DNA of 55,186 nucleotides, from the NCBI GenBank assembly GCA_045613125.1, contig JAZLAM010000025.1, forward strand, positions 1-55,186, given 5' to 3'. The notes under the pieces are model-generated. The model saw only the letters and a list, made by a program, of their open reading frames with translations. It was not told where the DNA came from and did not search any database. Position numbers and translations under genes: made by a program. This DNA is from JAFTYO01 sp045613125. GTDB taxonomy: Bacteria; Pseudomonadota; Alphaproteobacteria; RF32; CAG-239. Each line of letters begins with the position of its first letter. Position 1 is the stretch's first letter. This document shows, in pieces, positions 43,703 through 51,622 of this stretch.

Positions 43703-44803
43703 ATGAATTTAATTAATACTGTACAAGATTTAATTAATTTTAAAACAATAACTGGTAATATAGCTGAAATAGATTTATGTCTTGATTATATTAAGTCAAA
43801 AGCCCAAAGTTTTGGTGCATACGTTGATATACATCGTTTTGAGAACGTCTCTCCTGTTATTATAGCTACAAACACCAAAGAACAAAATTTTGATGTTTTA
43901 ATATTAGGGCATATTGATGTTGTCCCAGCTGAAAATCATATGTTTACTCCTATTATTAAAGATGGGAAAATGTTTGGAAGAGGAACTTTGGATATGAAAT
44001 CTTTTGTTGCAGTTGCTCTAAATTCCTTACAATATGTATTTAAAAATCAACTAAATATTAAATTCGGTTTTATCTTCTCTACAGATGAAGAAACCGGTAG
44101 CAAAAGCACAAAAGCTTTTTTAGAAAAGCATCCTGATTTATCGGCAAAAATTGTTTTAGATAACGATGTCGGTGGTAATATTTATAAAATAATTACCAGA
44201 TGTAAAAATCCGGTGTTTATAAAAATAAAATCTAGAGGCTTAGCGGCCCATGGTTCTACCCCTTGGGATGGAGTAGATGCAAATGAAAATTTATTTAAAG
44301 TTTGGCAAAATATTCGCAAAATATATCCAAGCTTTTCCATTGAAGAAAAACCTACTAACACTTGGATTGATACGGTCCATTTTGCAAAAATAAATGGTGG
44401 CAATGTTGCTAATATAATTGCTGATGAAGCCGAAGCCTTGCTTGATTTCAGACTCGTTGATACATCTTCATTAAAAGAATTATGTTCAAATCTTGATGAT
44501 TGTATGGTAAAAGGCGTTTCATATGAAGTTGTGTCATCATCAACTCCTGTAGTTATGGATGAGAATAATATATATATTCAAAAATATAAACAATATGCCG
44601 AAAGTATATTAAACTCTAGCATAGAGTTCGAGTATATTGGAGGAGCAACAGATTCTAGAGAGTTCGCAGAAAAAGGCTCTGTTGTAATAATGCATTCAGG
44701 GACAGGAAATGGCATGCATTCTTCTGAAGAATATATCAATTTAGACAGTATAGAACAAATTGCAAAAATTCAGATAGGTTTTTTAAATAATTTGATATCC
44801 TAA
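43703..44803 (+). CDS. M20-family metallopeptidase (ArgE/DapE-like)
   Basis: The dizinc site is visible: His70 and Asp72 (LGHIDVVPAE), Asp97 (GRGTLDMKSF), Glu129-Glu130 (STDEETGS) and a C-terminal His (GNGMHSSEEY). A dimerisation domain sits between (about 170-280, with SRGLAAHGSTPWDGVDAN). The length of 366 residues and the RGTLDMK context suit acetylornithine deacetylase (ArgE) or a relative. No arginine or lysine biosynthetic gene is adjacent, so the substrate is left open. AAAGGT precedes the ATG. Confidence 0.85.
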   Translation: MNLINTVQDLINFKTITGNIAEIDLCLDYIKSKAQSFGAYVDIHRFENVSPVIIATNTKEQNFDVLILGHIDVVPAENHMFTPIIKDGKMFGRGTLDMKSFVAVALNSLQYVFKNQLNIKFGFIFSTDEETGSKSTKAFLEKHPDLSAKIVLDNDVGGNIYKIITRCKNPVFIKIKSRGLAAHGSTPWDGVDANENLFKVWQNIRKIYPSFSIEEKPTNTWIDTVHFAKINGGNVANIIADEAEALLDFRLVDTSSLKELCSNLDDCMVKGVSYEVVSSSTPVVMDENNIYIQKYKQYAESILNSSIEFEYIGGATDSREFAEKGSVVIMHSGTGNGMHSSEEYINLDSIEQIAKIQIGFLNNLIS

Positions 44804-44815
44804 TATATATTTTTC

Positions 44816-44844
44816 TTGATAATAATTTTTATTAACTATATAAT
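44816..44844 (+). promoter_or_regulatory. Strong sigma70-like promoter
   Basis: TTGATA (44816-44821) and TATAAT (44839-44844) with a 17-base spacer. It stands 34 bases before the ATG of the secreted Cys-rich protein. Confidence 0.75.
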
Positions 44845-44878
44845 GCATTCATATTTATACCAGTAAAGGAGTTTATAA

Positions 44879-45226
44879 ATGAAAAAAATTAAATTGGTTT
44901 TATGTATTACAACTCTATTATCTTTTTTTGCTATTAGTGTTAATGCTGCCGTCACTTTTTTACCAAATGCCGGTGGAGGTGTCGGAGGTGGTAAAAAATC
45001 CTCTTCATCAAGTCCTAATAATGTTTCTTCAAAACAAAGATGTATAAATGCAGGATATAAACAAAGTGTTACCAGTTGCAGTGGAAATCTTGTTGACAAG
45101 TGTTCTTATAATTCAGCATATTTTAGATACTGTTGCGGTAAAGAATATATGTATACAGCTAGAGAGTGCACAGAGGCAGGTCTTAGACCTGGTACAAGCT
45201 GTGGAGGTCTTTATAAATGTATGTAA
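44879..45226 (+). CDS. Small secreted glycine/serine/cysteine-rich protein
   Basis: A signal peptide (1-23, cleavage near Val-Asn-Ala-Ala) is followed by a GGGVGGG linker, a Ser run and a Cys-rich domain of about 65 residues with ten Cys, including a Cys-Cys pair. AAAGGAG and a near-consensus promoter point to good expression. The family is not recognised. It shares the small, secreted, Cys-rich layout with 220-657 and 850-1227. Confidence 0.65.
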   Translation: MKKIKLVLCITTLLSFFAISVNAAVTFLPNAGGGVGGGKKSSSSSPNNVSSKQRCINAGYKQSVTSCSGNLVDKCSYNSAYFRYCCGKEYMYTARECTEAGLRPGTSCGGLYKCM

Positions 45227-45274
45227 ATAAATTTTAGTAAAATAAACTAGAATAGCGATTAATTAAATTATGTT

Positions 45275-45299
45275 AAACAAGGGGAAATTCCCCTTGTTT
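45275..45299. terminator. Bidirectional terminator
   Basis: AAACAAGGGGAA pairs with TTCCCCTTGTTT. It closes the secreted protein gene and touches the stop codon of the BOF gene on the other strand. Confidence 0.85.
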
Positions 45300-45673
45300 T
45301 ATTTTTTTATCAAGCTTTCTACATCAATTTTTGTACCATCTCTTTCTTTTTCTACCTCTCCCATAATTTGAACAACATCCTGTGCACTTATAGTTTGTCC
45401 ATGCCAAACTTTTTTCTTAATTTTAATGTTTATTGTTCCTGTAGAATCCTTAAATTGATACATATCCTTTTTAAGCCTTTTAATAATATGACCTTGTAAT
45501 GTCACTATAGAATCATCTTCCATACCCTCAATAGCTTTAACTGTTGAAATATCTTCCTGACCTGCAATATATCCACCTATTGCCATTTTGCAATGGCAAT
45601 CATCTTTTGCTGATACTACAGGTGCTGATATTAACAAGGCAATGAGCGTAAATATACTAACTGTTGTTTTCAT
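45299..45673 (-). CDS. Periplasmic OB-fold protein, YgiW/YdeI (BOF) family
   Basis: After a signal peptide (to about residue 22, Val-Val-Ser-Ala) come two Cys (DDCHC), then the BOF domain: TVKAIEGMEDDSIVTLQGHI, YQFKDSTGTINIKI and VQIMGEVEKERDGTKIDVE. This matches the NirD/YgiW/YdeI stress proteins linked to cationic-peptide and peroxide tolerance. ATG 45673 is preferred over 45703 because AAAGGAG lies five bases before it and it places the signal peptide at the N-terminus (124 residues). Confidence 0.85.
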   Translation of the reverse strand: MKTTVSIFTLIALLISAPVVSAKDDCHCKMAIGGYIAGQEDISTVKAIEGMEDDSIVTLQGHIIKRLKKDMYQFKDSTGTINIKIKKKVWHGQTISAQDVVQIMGEVEKERDGTKIDVESLIKK

Positions 45674-45810
45674 TTTTTCTCCTTTCTTAAATTTATCATC
45701 CATAAGATAAATATTGTAACCCGAATGTTTTTAAAGCTTATCTATCCTTTTGTATTATTTTAATTTTCAAAATAATGATTACATAATCATTATCTTTAAT
45801 TATATTATTT

Positions 45811-46380
45811 ATGGAAAAGAAAATGGTAAATTTAGTTGTAACAAAAAAAATTAATCCTTCACCTTGTTGTGTTGGAATATGGCACATGTTAGCCGGTATA
45901 TTAATGGTGATTTTAGGTACTTATGTTTGGTTTAATCCGTTTGTAAGTCTTATGGCATTAAGTTTATACATAGGCATTGCTTTAATAATAATTGGTGCTG
46001 GCTATATAGGTTCATCAATATCCCTTGAATCCGGTTGGTTTATGTTTGTAGGGTTTATTGATATAATCGTAGGTATTATATTAGTTTCAAACTTAGGTAT
46101 CAGTGCGGCCACATTACCGATTATTTTTGCCCTTTGGTGCATCGCTGTCGGTTCAGCACAAATGGTTAGCAGTTATCATCTAAGTAAAAATAAAATGCCT
46201 TGGGGATGGAGCTTGATTTTGGGCTTATTAGGGGTCGTATTCGGCTTTCTGATTTTACAATATCCAGCACTAGGTACAATAACCATAAGTACCCTACTCG
46301 GTCTATATATTATAATGTATGGTATTGTTGAAATTATTGAATATTTTTACTTCAAAAATCGTAATAAGGACTATGAATAA
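45811..46380 (+). CDS. HdeD/DUF308 family membrane protein
   Basis: Six hydrophobic helices in 189 residues, in three pairs with repeated GIxxIxxG motifs (LAGILMVILGTYVWFNP, then GFIDIIVGIILVSN and LGLLGVVFGFLILQYP). This triple-repeat is characteristic of HdeD, an acid-resistance membrane protein. It is divergent from the BOF stress gene. The start may be ATG 45811 or ATG 45823; only the latter has a GGAAAAG in front. Confidence 0.8.
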   Translation: MEKKMVNLVVTKKINPSPCCVGIWHMLAGILMVILGTYVWFNPFVSLMALSLYIGIALIIIGAGYIGSSISLESGWFMFVGFIDIIVGIILVSNLGISAATLPIIFALWCIAVGSAQMVSSYHLSKNKMPWGWSLILGLLGVVFGFLILQYPALGTITISTLLGLYIIMYGIVEIIEYFYFKNRNKDYE

Positions 46381-46382
46381 TC

Positions 46383-46419
46383 GTTACTGCTTCAATAATT
46401 TACAAATTGAAGCAGTAAC
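46383..46419 (+). terminator. Terminator of the HdeD-like gene
   Basis: GTTACTGCTTCAAT pairs with ATTGAAGCAGTAAC, a perfect 14-bp stem with a 9-base loop, followed by AACTTTT. Confidence 0.75.
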
Positions 46420-46574
46420 AACTTTTACACAATCATTATTTGTATAATGGCTTATTTTAGAGATAAATCAATAAAATACGTTATATTTACTTATTAAGTT
46501 TTATATACTTATGCGCAAAAAGATAAAGAAATTTAAATAAAATGAAAAAAAGTTCTTGCATTTAAAAAAAAATG

Positions 46575-48290
46575 TTATATAAGTAGCCTTACCAAAAGAT
46601 ATTGGGGCGTCGCCAAGTGGTAAGGCATCGGCTTTTGGTGCCGACATTCGTTGGTTCGAATCCAGCCGCCCCAGCCAGACTGTACAGGGTTAGCGAAATT
46701 CTTTGCTAACCCTTGATTTTTATGGCTTTCCGCGAGTTCGAAAGATTTTATATACCCTGATTGTTGTTTTTTGTTATCATTTCCCTGTAAGCCTTGATTT
46801 ACTTGGCCTTGCATCGGTTCGAATGATTTTGTAGTTTTTTTCTTTAAAATAGTTGTATTAACAAACTCATTAAATGGAAATCTTAACTTGTAACTTATCT
46901 CGCCTTCAGTTAAAGTTATGTTCTCAAATACAAATTTTAACAATAATCTTTTCAAATCTACATTAGATGATTTTTCAAATATATATCCCGATTGCGTGGC
47001 TATATCTAACAATCCTAAAATTGTTTCATCAAAGTAGTTATCAGCCTTCTCATGCGCAGAAATCCTTCTTTTTATGCGTTCAATTTTAACTTGTATATCA
47101 TTTCGCTTAGTATCAAAAGTTTCTCGGTCAAGTTCTCCATCAAGCCTTAAATCGAATAATGTATCTAACTTTTCTTTCAGTTTTTCCTGTTCACCTTTAA
47201 GCCTTTTAATCTCATTTGAGTTAAACTTTCTTTCAGATGCTTTTGAGGATTTTAGATTTTGCTGAAGTTCCATTACTGTACAGTCAGGGAGTTTGATACG
47301 ATTTAATATCGGAGTGATACGTTTAGTTATTTCTTCCTCACGTATATAAATTCTTGTACTGTCTTTCCGCCAGCAAGTCACATAGCTATACATGCCCTTC
47401 TTTAATTCACAAGGGTATTGTCTCTTAGTTACACCACAGGTAATCAATGAACGATAAACCGTATTGTTTTCTTTGTATATTAAGAACTGCCCTGCCCTAA
47501 TGGCTTTTTGTTCTTGGCATAAATCCCATATTTCTTTAGTTATCAATGTAGGATATATATGTGGCATAAGACCTCGTTTGGTTTTCATTTCCCCATAATA
47601 AAATGGATTGTCTATAATAAAGAGCATTGTGCTCCTATGTATTTTACTGCCTTTGCGTGTCCTTAACCCCATCATATTGGCATAATGTGCTATTTCAGAC
47701 ATACTGGCTTTGCCTAATGAATACATTTCATAACATTTTCTAATAATTGATGCTTCCGGTTCTTTCTGACGAACAAAATGCTTTCCTCGTTCATCAACAA
47801 AATTTTCATAACCAAGCGGTGCTAATCCGGTAATCTCTCCATTTTTGTTCTTTTGTTCGGTAGAACGACGTACATTCTCGGATAATTGCAAAACATATGC
47901 TTTTGCTCCCATCACCGAAAAATCCCATCTCATAATATCAACTGATGATGATTTACTGTTTAATACCATACCCTCTCGGTAAAAATGAAGCTCAATTTTA
48001 TCTTGTCGCATTAATTCATCAAGAAGTACACTTTCTTTGAAACTTCTTTGTACACGGTCAACAGTATCGGCAACAATAGCAATGATTTCCTTCTGTTTCT
48101 TACAAAAGTTTATCATTTCCATAAATTGCTTACGTTGACCACGAGTAGAACTCTCAACAATTTCAAAGGTTCTGATAACTTCCAGTTCTTTTCTATCTGC
48201 ATATTCGTGCAGGCGATTACTCTGAGCAAGTAGGCTTAACCCCTCTTCTTGCATCTTCGTTGATACTCTCGTTAGTATTATTGCTTTCAT
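46575..48290 (-). CDS. Large serine recombinase (site-specific integrase)
   Basis: The N-terminal resolvase domain has ILTRVSTKMQ with nucleophile Ser10 and VADTVDRVQRS; the recombinase domain follows (IIRKCYEMYSLGKASMSEIA, then RSTMLFIIDNPFYYGEM), then a Cys-containing zinc-ribbon-like segment (LITCGVTKRQYPCEL, later a Cys in SYVTCWRK) and a coiled coil around 340-400. The last 30 or so codons run antisense through tRNA-Gln, giving GWGGWIRTNECRHQKP. Just before that a block of about 20-25 residues is duplicated (KSFEPMQGQVNQGL and KSFELAESHKNQGL). AGGAG precedes the ATG by ten bases. It is the likely integrase of the element described here. Confidence 0.88.
   Translation of the reverse strand: MKAIILTRVSTKMQEEGLSLLAQSNRLHEYADRKELEVIRTFEIVESSTRGQRKQFMEMINFCKKQKEIIAIVADTVDRVQRSFKESVLLDELMRQDKIELHFYREGMVLNSKSSSVDIMRWDFSVMGAKAYVLQLSENVRRSTEQKNKNGEITGLAPLGYENFVDERGKHFVRQKEPEASIIRKCYEMYSLGKASMSEIAHYANMMGLRTRKGSKIHRSTMLFIIDNPFYYGEMKTKRGLMPHIYPTLITKEIWDLCQEQKAIRAGQFLIYKENNTVYRSLITCGVTKRQYPCELKKGMYSYVTCWRKDSTRIYIREEEITKRITPILNRIKLPDCTVMELQQNLKSSKASERKFNSNEIKRLKGEQEKLKEKLDTLFDLRLDGELDRETFDTKRNDIQVKIERIKRRISAHEKADNYFDETILGLLDIATQSGYIFEKSSNVDLKRLLLKFVFENITLTEGEISYKLRFPFNEFVNTTILKKKTTKSFEPMQGQVNQGLQGNDNKKQQSGYIKSFELAESHKNQGLAKNFANPVQSGWGGWIRTNECRHQKPMPYHLATPQYLLVRLLI
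46603..46677 (+). tRNA. tRNA-Gln(TTG)
   Basis: Acceptor TGGGGCG pairs with CGCCCCA, discriminator G, encoded CCA. The anticodon loop TTTTGGT gives anticodon TTG; D-arm GCCAAGTGGTAAGGC and T-arm with GGTTCGAATCC are regular. It is entirely covered by the recombinase frame on the opposite strand. Confidence 0.93.
46686..46713 (+). terminator. Terminator of tRNA-Gln, inside the recombinase gene
   Basis: AGGGTTAGC pairs with GCTAACCCT and is followed by TTGATTTTTA. It lies nine bases after the CCA of tRNA-Gln and inside the opposite-strand recombinase frame. Confidence 0.75.
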
Positions 48291-48426
48291 TTTCTAAAAT
48301 CTCCTGTCGCATCATTAATAAACATTTTGCAAAACCTATTAAATGTCTGGCACCTTGTTCTAATTGTGCATCTGATAAAGGTTCTGATGATATGTTTCGC
48401 AATGCTTCTTTTAACCCTGCTGTCAT
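48217..48426 (-). CDS. Small accessory protein of the recombinase gene
   Basis: AAGGAG stands ten bases before the ATG. The 69 residues (SDAQLEQGARHLIGFAKCLL) form an acidic, probably helical protein and overlap the start of the recombinase gene by 74 bp in another frame. Such an overlap suggests coupled expression. No family is recognised; a regulator or recombination-directionality role is only a guess from position. Confidence 0.55.
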   Translation of the reverse strand: MTAGLKEALRNISSEPLSDAQLEQGARHLIGFAKCLLMMRQEILENESNNTNESINEDARRGVKPTCSE

Positions 48427-48480
48427 TTTATATTATCTCCTTACAAATGCAAGCTAATATATTGATTTGGCTGCTTTTTA

Positions 48481-48508
48481 TACAGGGGCTCATTTTTGAG
48501 CCCCTGTA
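48481..48508. terminator. Perfect 12-bp hairpin terminator
   Basis: TACAGGGGCTCA pairs with TGAGCCCCTGTA across TTTT. It separates the 48518-49042 gene from the recombinase pair on the minus strand, though the T run is short in both directions. Confidence 0.7.
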
Positions 48509-48517
48509 TATTTGAGC

Positions 48518-49042
48518 CTAAATATGAAGCAACATATTAGCATTATTAATGGCTGTCTCTTGAGCCATTTGTTGTGCCATGGCTAAACTTCGCTCTCTTT
48601 CAGCTTCCTTGTCTTTAGCTTTTTGCTCACGTTCTTCTTTCTTTTTATTACGACGGCGTTCGTTTGCCTCTTTTTTACGAATGTTGGCGTTATCAATCTC
48701 TTTTGCCAAGAACTCTGTAATATCTTCATCAAACTCTCTTTCGGCAACGCTGGTATAAAAATCTGCCAAGAAACTGAGTTTTTGTTCAGTATTCAACAAA
48801 TCTAAAGAATAGCGAACAATACGTTTACCGCCTAAACGAAGAGTAAAGATGGAATTTTTCTCAGTATCCGTCATTAATTTATTCATACGGTTTGATATGT
48901 CCCAAGTATCATGTTTGAAGTTTTTCATATTCTCGGTCAAAAGTTTCAAAATACGCTCACGAGCCTTTTCAAGTGTAAGTAATCCTTCATCTTTTGAAGT
49001 TTCAATTTTGTTTGCGTTGTATTTTGCTAAAAAGTTTTTCAT
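48518..49042 (-). CDS. Coiled-coil protein of unknown function in the element
   Basis: The 174 residues consist of an N-terminal helical region (LTLEKARERILKLLTENMKN), a short strand-containing middle (IFTLRLGGKRIVRYSL) and a C-terminal helix of about 50 residues full of Lys, Arg and Glu (ERRRNKKKEEREQKAKDKEA), likely a single alpha-helix or coiled coil. GGAAAA lies ahead of the ATG. No family is recognised. Confidence 0.55.
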   Translation of the reverse strand: MKNFLAKYNANKIETSKDEGLLTLEKARERILKLLTENMKNFKHDTWDISNRMNKLMTDTEKNSIFTLRLGGKRIVRYSLDLLNTEQKLSFLADFYTSVAEREFDEDITEFLAKEIDNANIRKKEANERRRNKKKEEREQKAKDKEAERERSLAMAQQMAQETAINNANMLLHI

Positions 49043-49093
49043 TTTTATTTTCCTTTCAAAAATTATGTTTTGTTAGAATTATTAAGTTTGTTG

Positions 49094-49570
49094 TTACATA
49101 TGCCCATCAATAACATGAACCAAGTCATCTTCGGCAAACGGGCATTTAACATAGTCGGTACAAATGAAATCATAATCCGGCGTAATAAAGGCAGAAATCC
49201 CATTGTTTGATTTCTCTACGACATCTTTGTATTTCATTATTTCATCCAATTTGATATCGCTCCACCGCCATCCGCGGCCCATATAATCAAATTGTGCAGA
49301 TACTTTTTGATAAATTGCATTATCATCACCGTATTCCATGAAATTACTTTCCATGAAAGATTTTACGGCTTCATCCAAATTCCCATCACAATCTTTTGCT
49401 TCTGAATTGATTTCATCTTTGTTTTGAGAAATCAGCTCTTCTTTATTGGCATAGACTTTCTCCCATTTTCCTAAGAGTGAGATATTACCACATTCATAGA
49501 TAAGAGCATCTTCCAATAGTTCAAAAAACGGATGGTCTTTTGTTCTTGCTACTGTTAAACAATGTCCCAT
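49094..49570 (-). CDS. Acidic protein of unknown function in the element
   Basis: ATG 49570 (MGHCLTVARTKDHPFF) is preferred over a start at 49642 because AAAGGA stands about seven bases before it. The 158 residues are acidic, with Asp/Glu groups in NKDEINSEAKDCDGNLDEA and a Trp-rich GRGWRWSDIKLDE segment. There is no signal peptide. No family is recognised. Small acidic proteins of mobile elements are sometimes DNA mimics or anti-defence factors; nothing here proves that. Confidence 0.55.
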   Translation of the reverse strand: MGHCLTVARTKDHPFFELLEDALIYECGNISLLGKWEKVYANKEELISQNKDEINSEAKDCDGNLDEAVKSFMESNFMEYGDDNAIYQKVSAQFDYMGRGWRWSDIKLDEIMKYKDVVEKSNNGISAFITPDYDFICTDYVKCPFAEDDLVHVIDGHM

Positions 49571-49691
49571 TGTATTTTTCCTTTCATTTTTTAGGTTAAA
49601 GTTAAAAAAAGAGCATAATAATTCTGTATGGCATTTAGGCATCCCTTTACGCCAATTAGTGTTAAAACTGTTGGTTTTGTTAGATTTTTAG

Positions 49692-49931
49692 TTAGTTATG
49701 GCATTCCAGAATATAAACTATATCTGTTGTTTCATAAGGCCATCGTTTTTCTGTTAAATAGTGAAGCTCACCTTGAGCGGTTATAAAACCATAAACACCT
49801 TGAGGAGTATTTATGACATTGCAGTAGCGTTTTATTCCTATCCATTGGCAGGAAGCAAAATGTTTTAATCCAGCTTCTTCTACTTCTTCCGGAAGATAAT
49901 CTGCTACTCTTGCTACAATTCTGTAATTCAT
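49692..49931 (-). CDS. Small protein of unknown function in the element
   Basis: The 79 residues include YLPEEVEEAGLKHFASCQWI, then GVYGFITAQGELHYL, an alternation suggesting a compact alpha/beta fold. AGGAG lies ahead of the ATG and overlaps the region just after the stop of the 35-codon gene upstream, so the two are coupled. Not recognised. Confidence 0.5.
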   Translation of the reverse strand: MNYRIVARVADYLPEEVEEAGLKHFASCQWIGIKRYCNVINTPQGVYGFITAQGELHYLTEKRWPYETTDIVYILECHN

Positions 49932-49940
49932 AACTTTCTC

Positions 49941-50048
49941 CTAGTACACAAATCTTGCCATATTAACGATGTTCTCTAAGCGTTTTGCATCTCTTTTAAG
50001 ACAATATTTTCTTACCATTGATGCTATTATGTAAGCTAAAACAGTCAT
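49941..50048 (-). CDS. 35-residue basic peptide
   Basis: AAAGGA lies before the ATG at 50048. The product has a hydrophobic first half (MTVLAYIIASMVRKY) and a basic second half (LKRDAKRLENIVNMARFVY), and ends at a TAG that runs into the Shine-Dalgarno of the next gene. The arrangement indicates a real, translationally coupled small gene at the head of the element operon. Confidence 0.45.
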   Translation of the reverse strand: MTVLAYIIASMVRKYCLKRDAKRLENIVNMARFVY

Positions 50049-50363
50049 TTTATTTTCCTTTCATCTGTTTTTTGAGTATAGAAATCCTGTATGGAAACTA
50101 GCTGTCCGCTACTTACCATTTGTGTTTTACACTCAATGATTTAAGTTAAATTTTGTGGCTTTATTGCCGTTTACATAATTAGTGTGGAATTTAAATTTTT
50201 ATTTGTAAACGATTATTTTTGCCTCCAAATCGGCCTAAAGTCATTTTGGATGTATATTGATGTATTTGGATGTAAAACGATGTAATTTTTCTTACTGCAA
50301 AAATCTTAATATCGCTCTTTTTCTCACAATTTTTATGCAAAATCTTCAAAAAAACGATAAAAA
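50049..50363. other. Intergenic control region of the element
   Basis: About 315 bp without a gene. It contains the four phased TACATC repeats (50248-50287) and an inverted pair GTTTAC...GTAAAC about 40 bp apart around 50170-50210. No convincing -35/-10 pair was picked out for the 50048 gene. Confidence 0.5.
50248..50287. repeat. Four tandem 10-bp units with core GATGTA (TACATC)
   Basis: The plus strand reads GGATGTATAT, TGATGTATTT, GGATGTAAAA, CGATGTAATT. The GATGTA core recurs every 10 bp exactly, i.e. about once per helical turn on one face of the DNA. The array lies between the end of the HTH gene and the start of the small-gene operon. Such arrays are typical protein-binding iterons. 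Confidence 0.65.
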
Positions 50364-51497
50364 TCACTCAGAATCGGAGTTTGCAGATTCGTTTTTTGCA
50401 TACTTTTCTCGCAGTTCTTTCAATAAAGCCCAATCGCTTGCTTTGAAAGCTTTTAAGGCGTCTAACGGATATGCAATTGACTTACCTTCACCAACATATG
50501 GAATAGATTCTCTTGTGATTTTCTTTTTATCTGCCATACGTTTCTTAGCCAAGTTATCTTTAGACATGCCAAGAAACTCCGCAGCAGAACTTATTTTCAA
50601 ATATCCGGATGCGATCTCTTGCTGATAATTACTATCATTAAAACCTACATTTTGTTTGTTGGTATTAAGACCCAGTGCTTCTATTTCCAAAAGATACTTA
50701 TTTTTTCTTAAAGTATGAGCAAATTTTTCTTGTGCATCCAACATTGCCTTACTGTTAGCATTATAAAAAGCAAAATTTTGGAATACGCAATTTTCTGATA
50801 GTTTTAATGAATTAATTTTGAACGGACTGAAAAATGCCAAATTAATAAACTTTGCATTTCCTTCTATTTTGGTGTTTTCGGCTTCAAACTTTCCGCAAAA
50901 CTGATTGTTTTCCATAACGCAGTTTGCTGCTTCATTAAAAGTTGTTCGGCTCAAATTAACAAGACTGCTGTCATAAAATAAGCAGTTCTCTACATAAAAC
51001 ATATTGTTAATTTGAATATCCTTAAACTCAAACTTGTTTCTGAATTTGCAGTTATTGAAAATTACGTTAGTATTAATATTGTTTGCAACAATCAGATCCC
51101 TTTTGAAGACACAATTTCTGAAACATACATCAACATCAATCGGTTTATCTATTGCTAATGGTGTGCTAAATTGACAATCTATAAAGAATATACCGCTTAC
51201 CAGTTTCTCACCAAATTCATCTTGTGTATCTTCAAAAAGCTTTTTTAATAAAGGAACATTTGCTGTTGTGAATGATATCCTTTCAAAAATTAAAATTACA
51301 CCGACGGAAATCTTTAATCCTATTTTAACTCCAAAACAAACCGAATTTACCGGAAGTCCTATTTGTTTTTGCTGTCTCAAATGATAACTTAACTCTTCAT
51401 ATGATATATCCAGAGGCTCATAAATTGTTTCTCTTCCGTAAATTAGAATATTTTTATCATACTCTGACCTAAAATAATTAATATCTTCACCAAACAT
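50364..51497 (-). CDS. Pentapeptide-like beta-helix protein with C-terminal excisionase-like HTH
   Basis: From about residue 100 to 250 the protein has repeated Cys/Asn-x-Phe turns (FFIDCQFSTPL, VCFRNCVFKRDLIV, IFNNCKFRNKFEF, FYVENCLFYDSSLV), as in pentapeptide-repeat or related right-handed beta-helices. Residues about 295-350 (YLKISSAAEFLGMSKDNLAK, then ITRESIPYVGEGKSIAYPLD) resemble a MerR/AlpA/excisionase-type winged HTH. The ATG at 51497 has GGAG seven bases upstream. Together they suggest a DNA-binding protein with an unusual large N-terminal domain. It may bind the phased repeats just downstream. Confidence 0.55.
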   Translation of the reverse strand: MFGEDINYFRSEYDKNILIYGRETIYEPLDISYEELSYHLRQQKQIGLPVNSVCFGVKIGLKISVGVILIFERISFTTANVPLLKKLFEDTQDEFGEKLVSGIFFIDCQFSTPLAIDKPIDVDVCFRNCVFKRDLIVANNINTNVIFNNCKFRNKFEFKDIQINNMFYVENCLFYDSSLVNLSRTTFNEAANCVMENNQFCGKFEAENTKIEGNAKFINLAFFSPFKINSLKLSENCVFQNFAFYNANSKAMLDAQEKFAHTLRKNKYLLEIEALGLNTNKQNVGFNDSNYQQEIASGYLKISSAAEFLGMSKDNLAKKRMADKKKITRESIPYVGEGKSIAYPLDALKAFKASDWALLKELREKYAKNESANSDSE

Positions 51498-51622
51498 CAA
51501 ACCTCTCCATATGAGTTAATATGGAAAATGTTAAAACATTAAATTCCAAAAGTCTAGTTTTATAGTTATGTTAAGCAATATGATTAAATTAAAAAATATC
51601 TTGATATTAAATCATTTTATAC

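Larger units (their letters stand above)
46678..51497. mobile_element. Putative integrative element adjoining tRNA-Gln (left part; right end not located)
   Basis: A large serine recombinase points into a tRNA 3' end and is followed by a run of small minus-strand genes without recognisable housekeeping function, phased short repeats, and a gene with an excisionase-like HTH. No repeated tRNA-Gln 3' end was found downstream in the window, so the far border may lie beyond 55186 and the cargo genes at 51623-55186 may belong to it. The end coordinate given is therefore only the last gene with an element-type motif. Confidence 0.5.

Noticed and set aside
50248..50287. A CRISPR-like repeat array
   Set aside because: The units are only 10 bp long with no spacers, and no cas gene is present.
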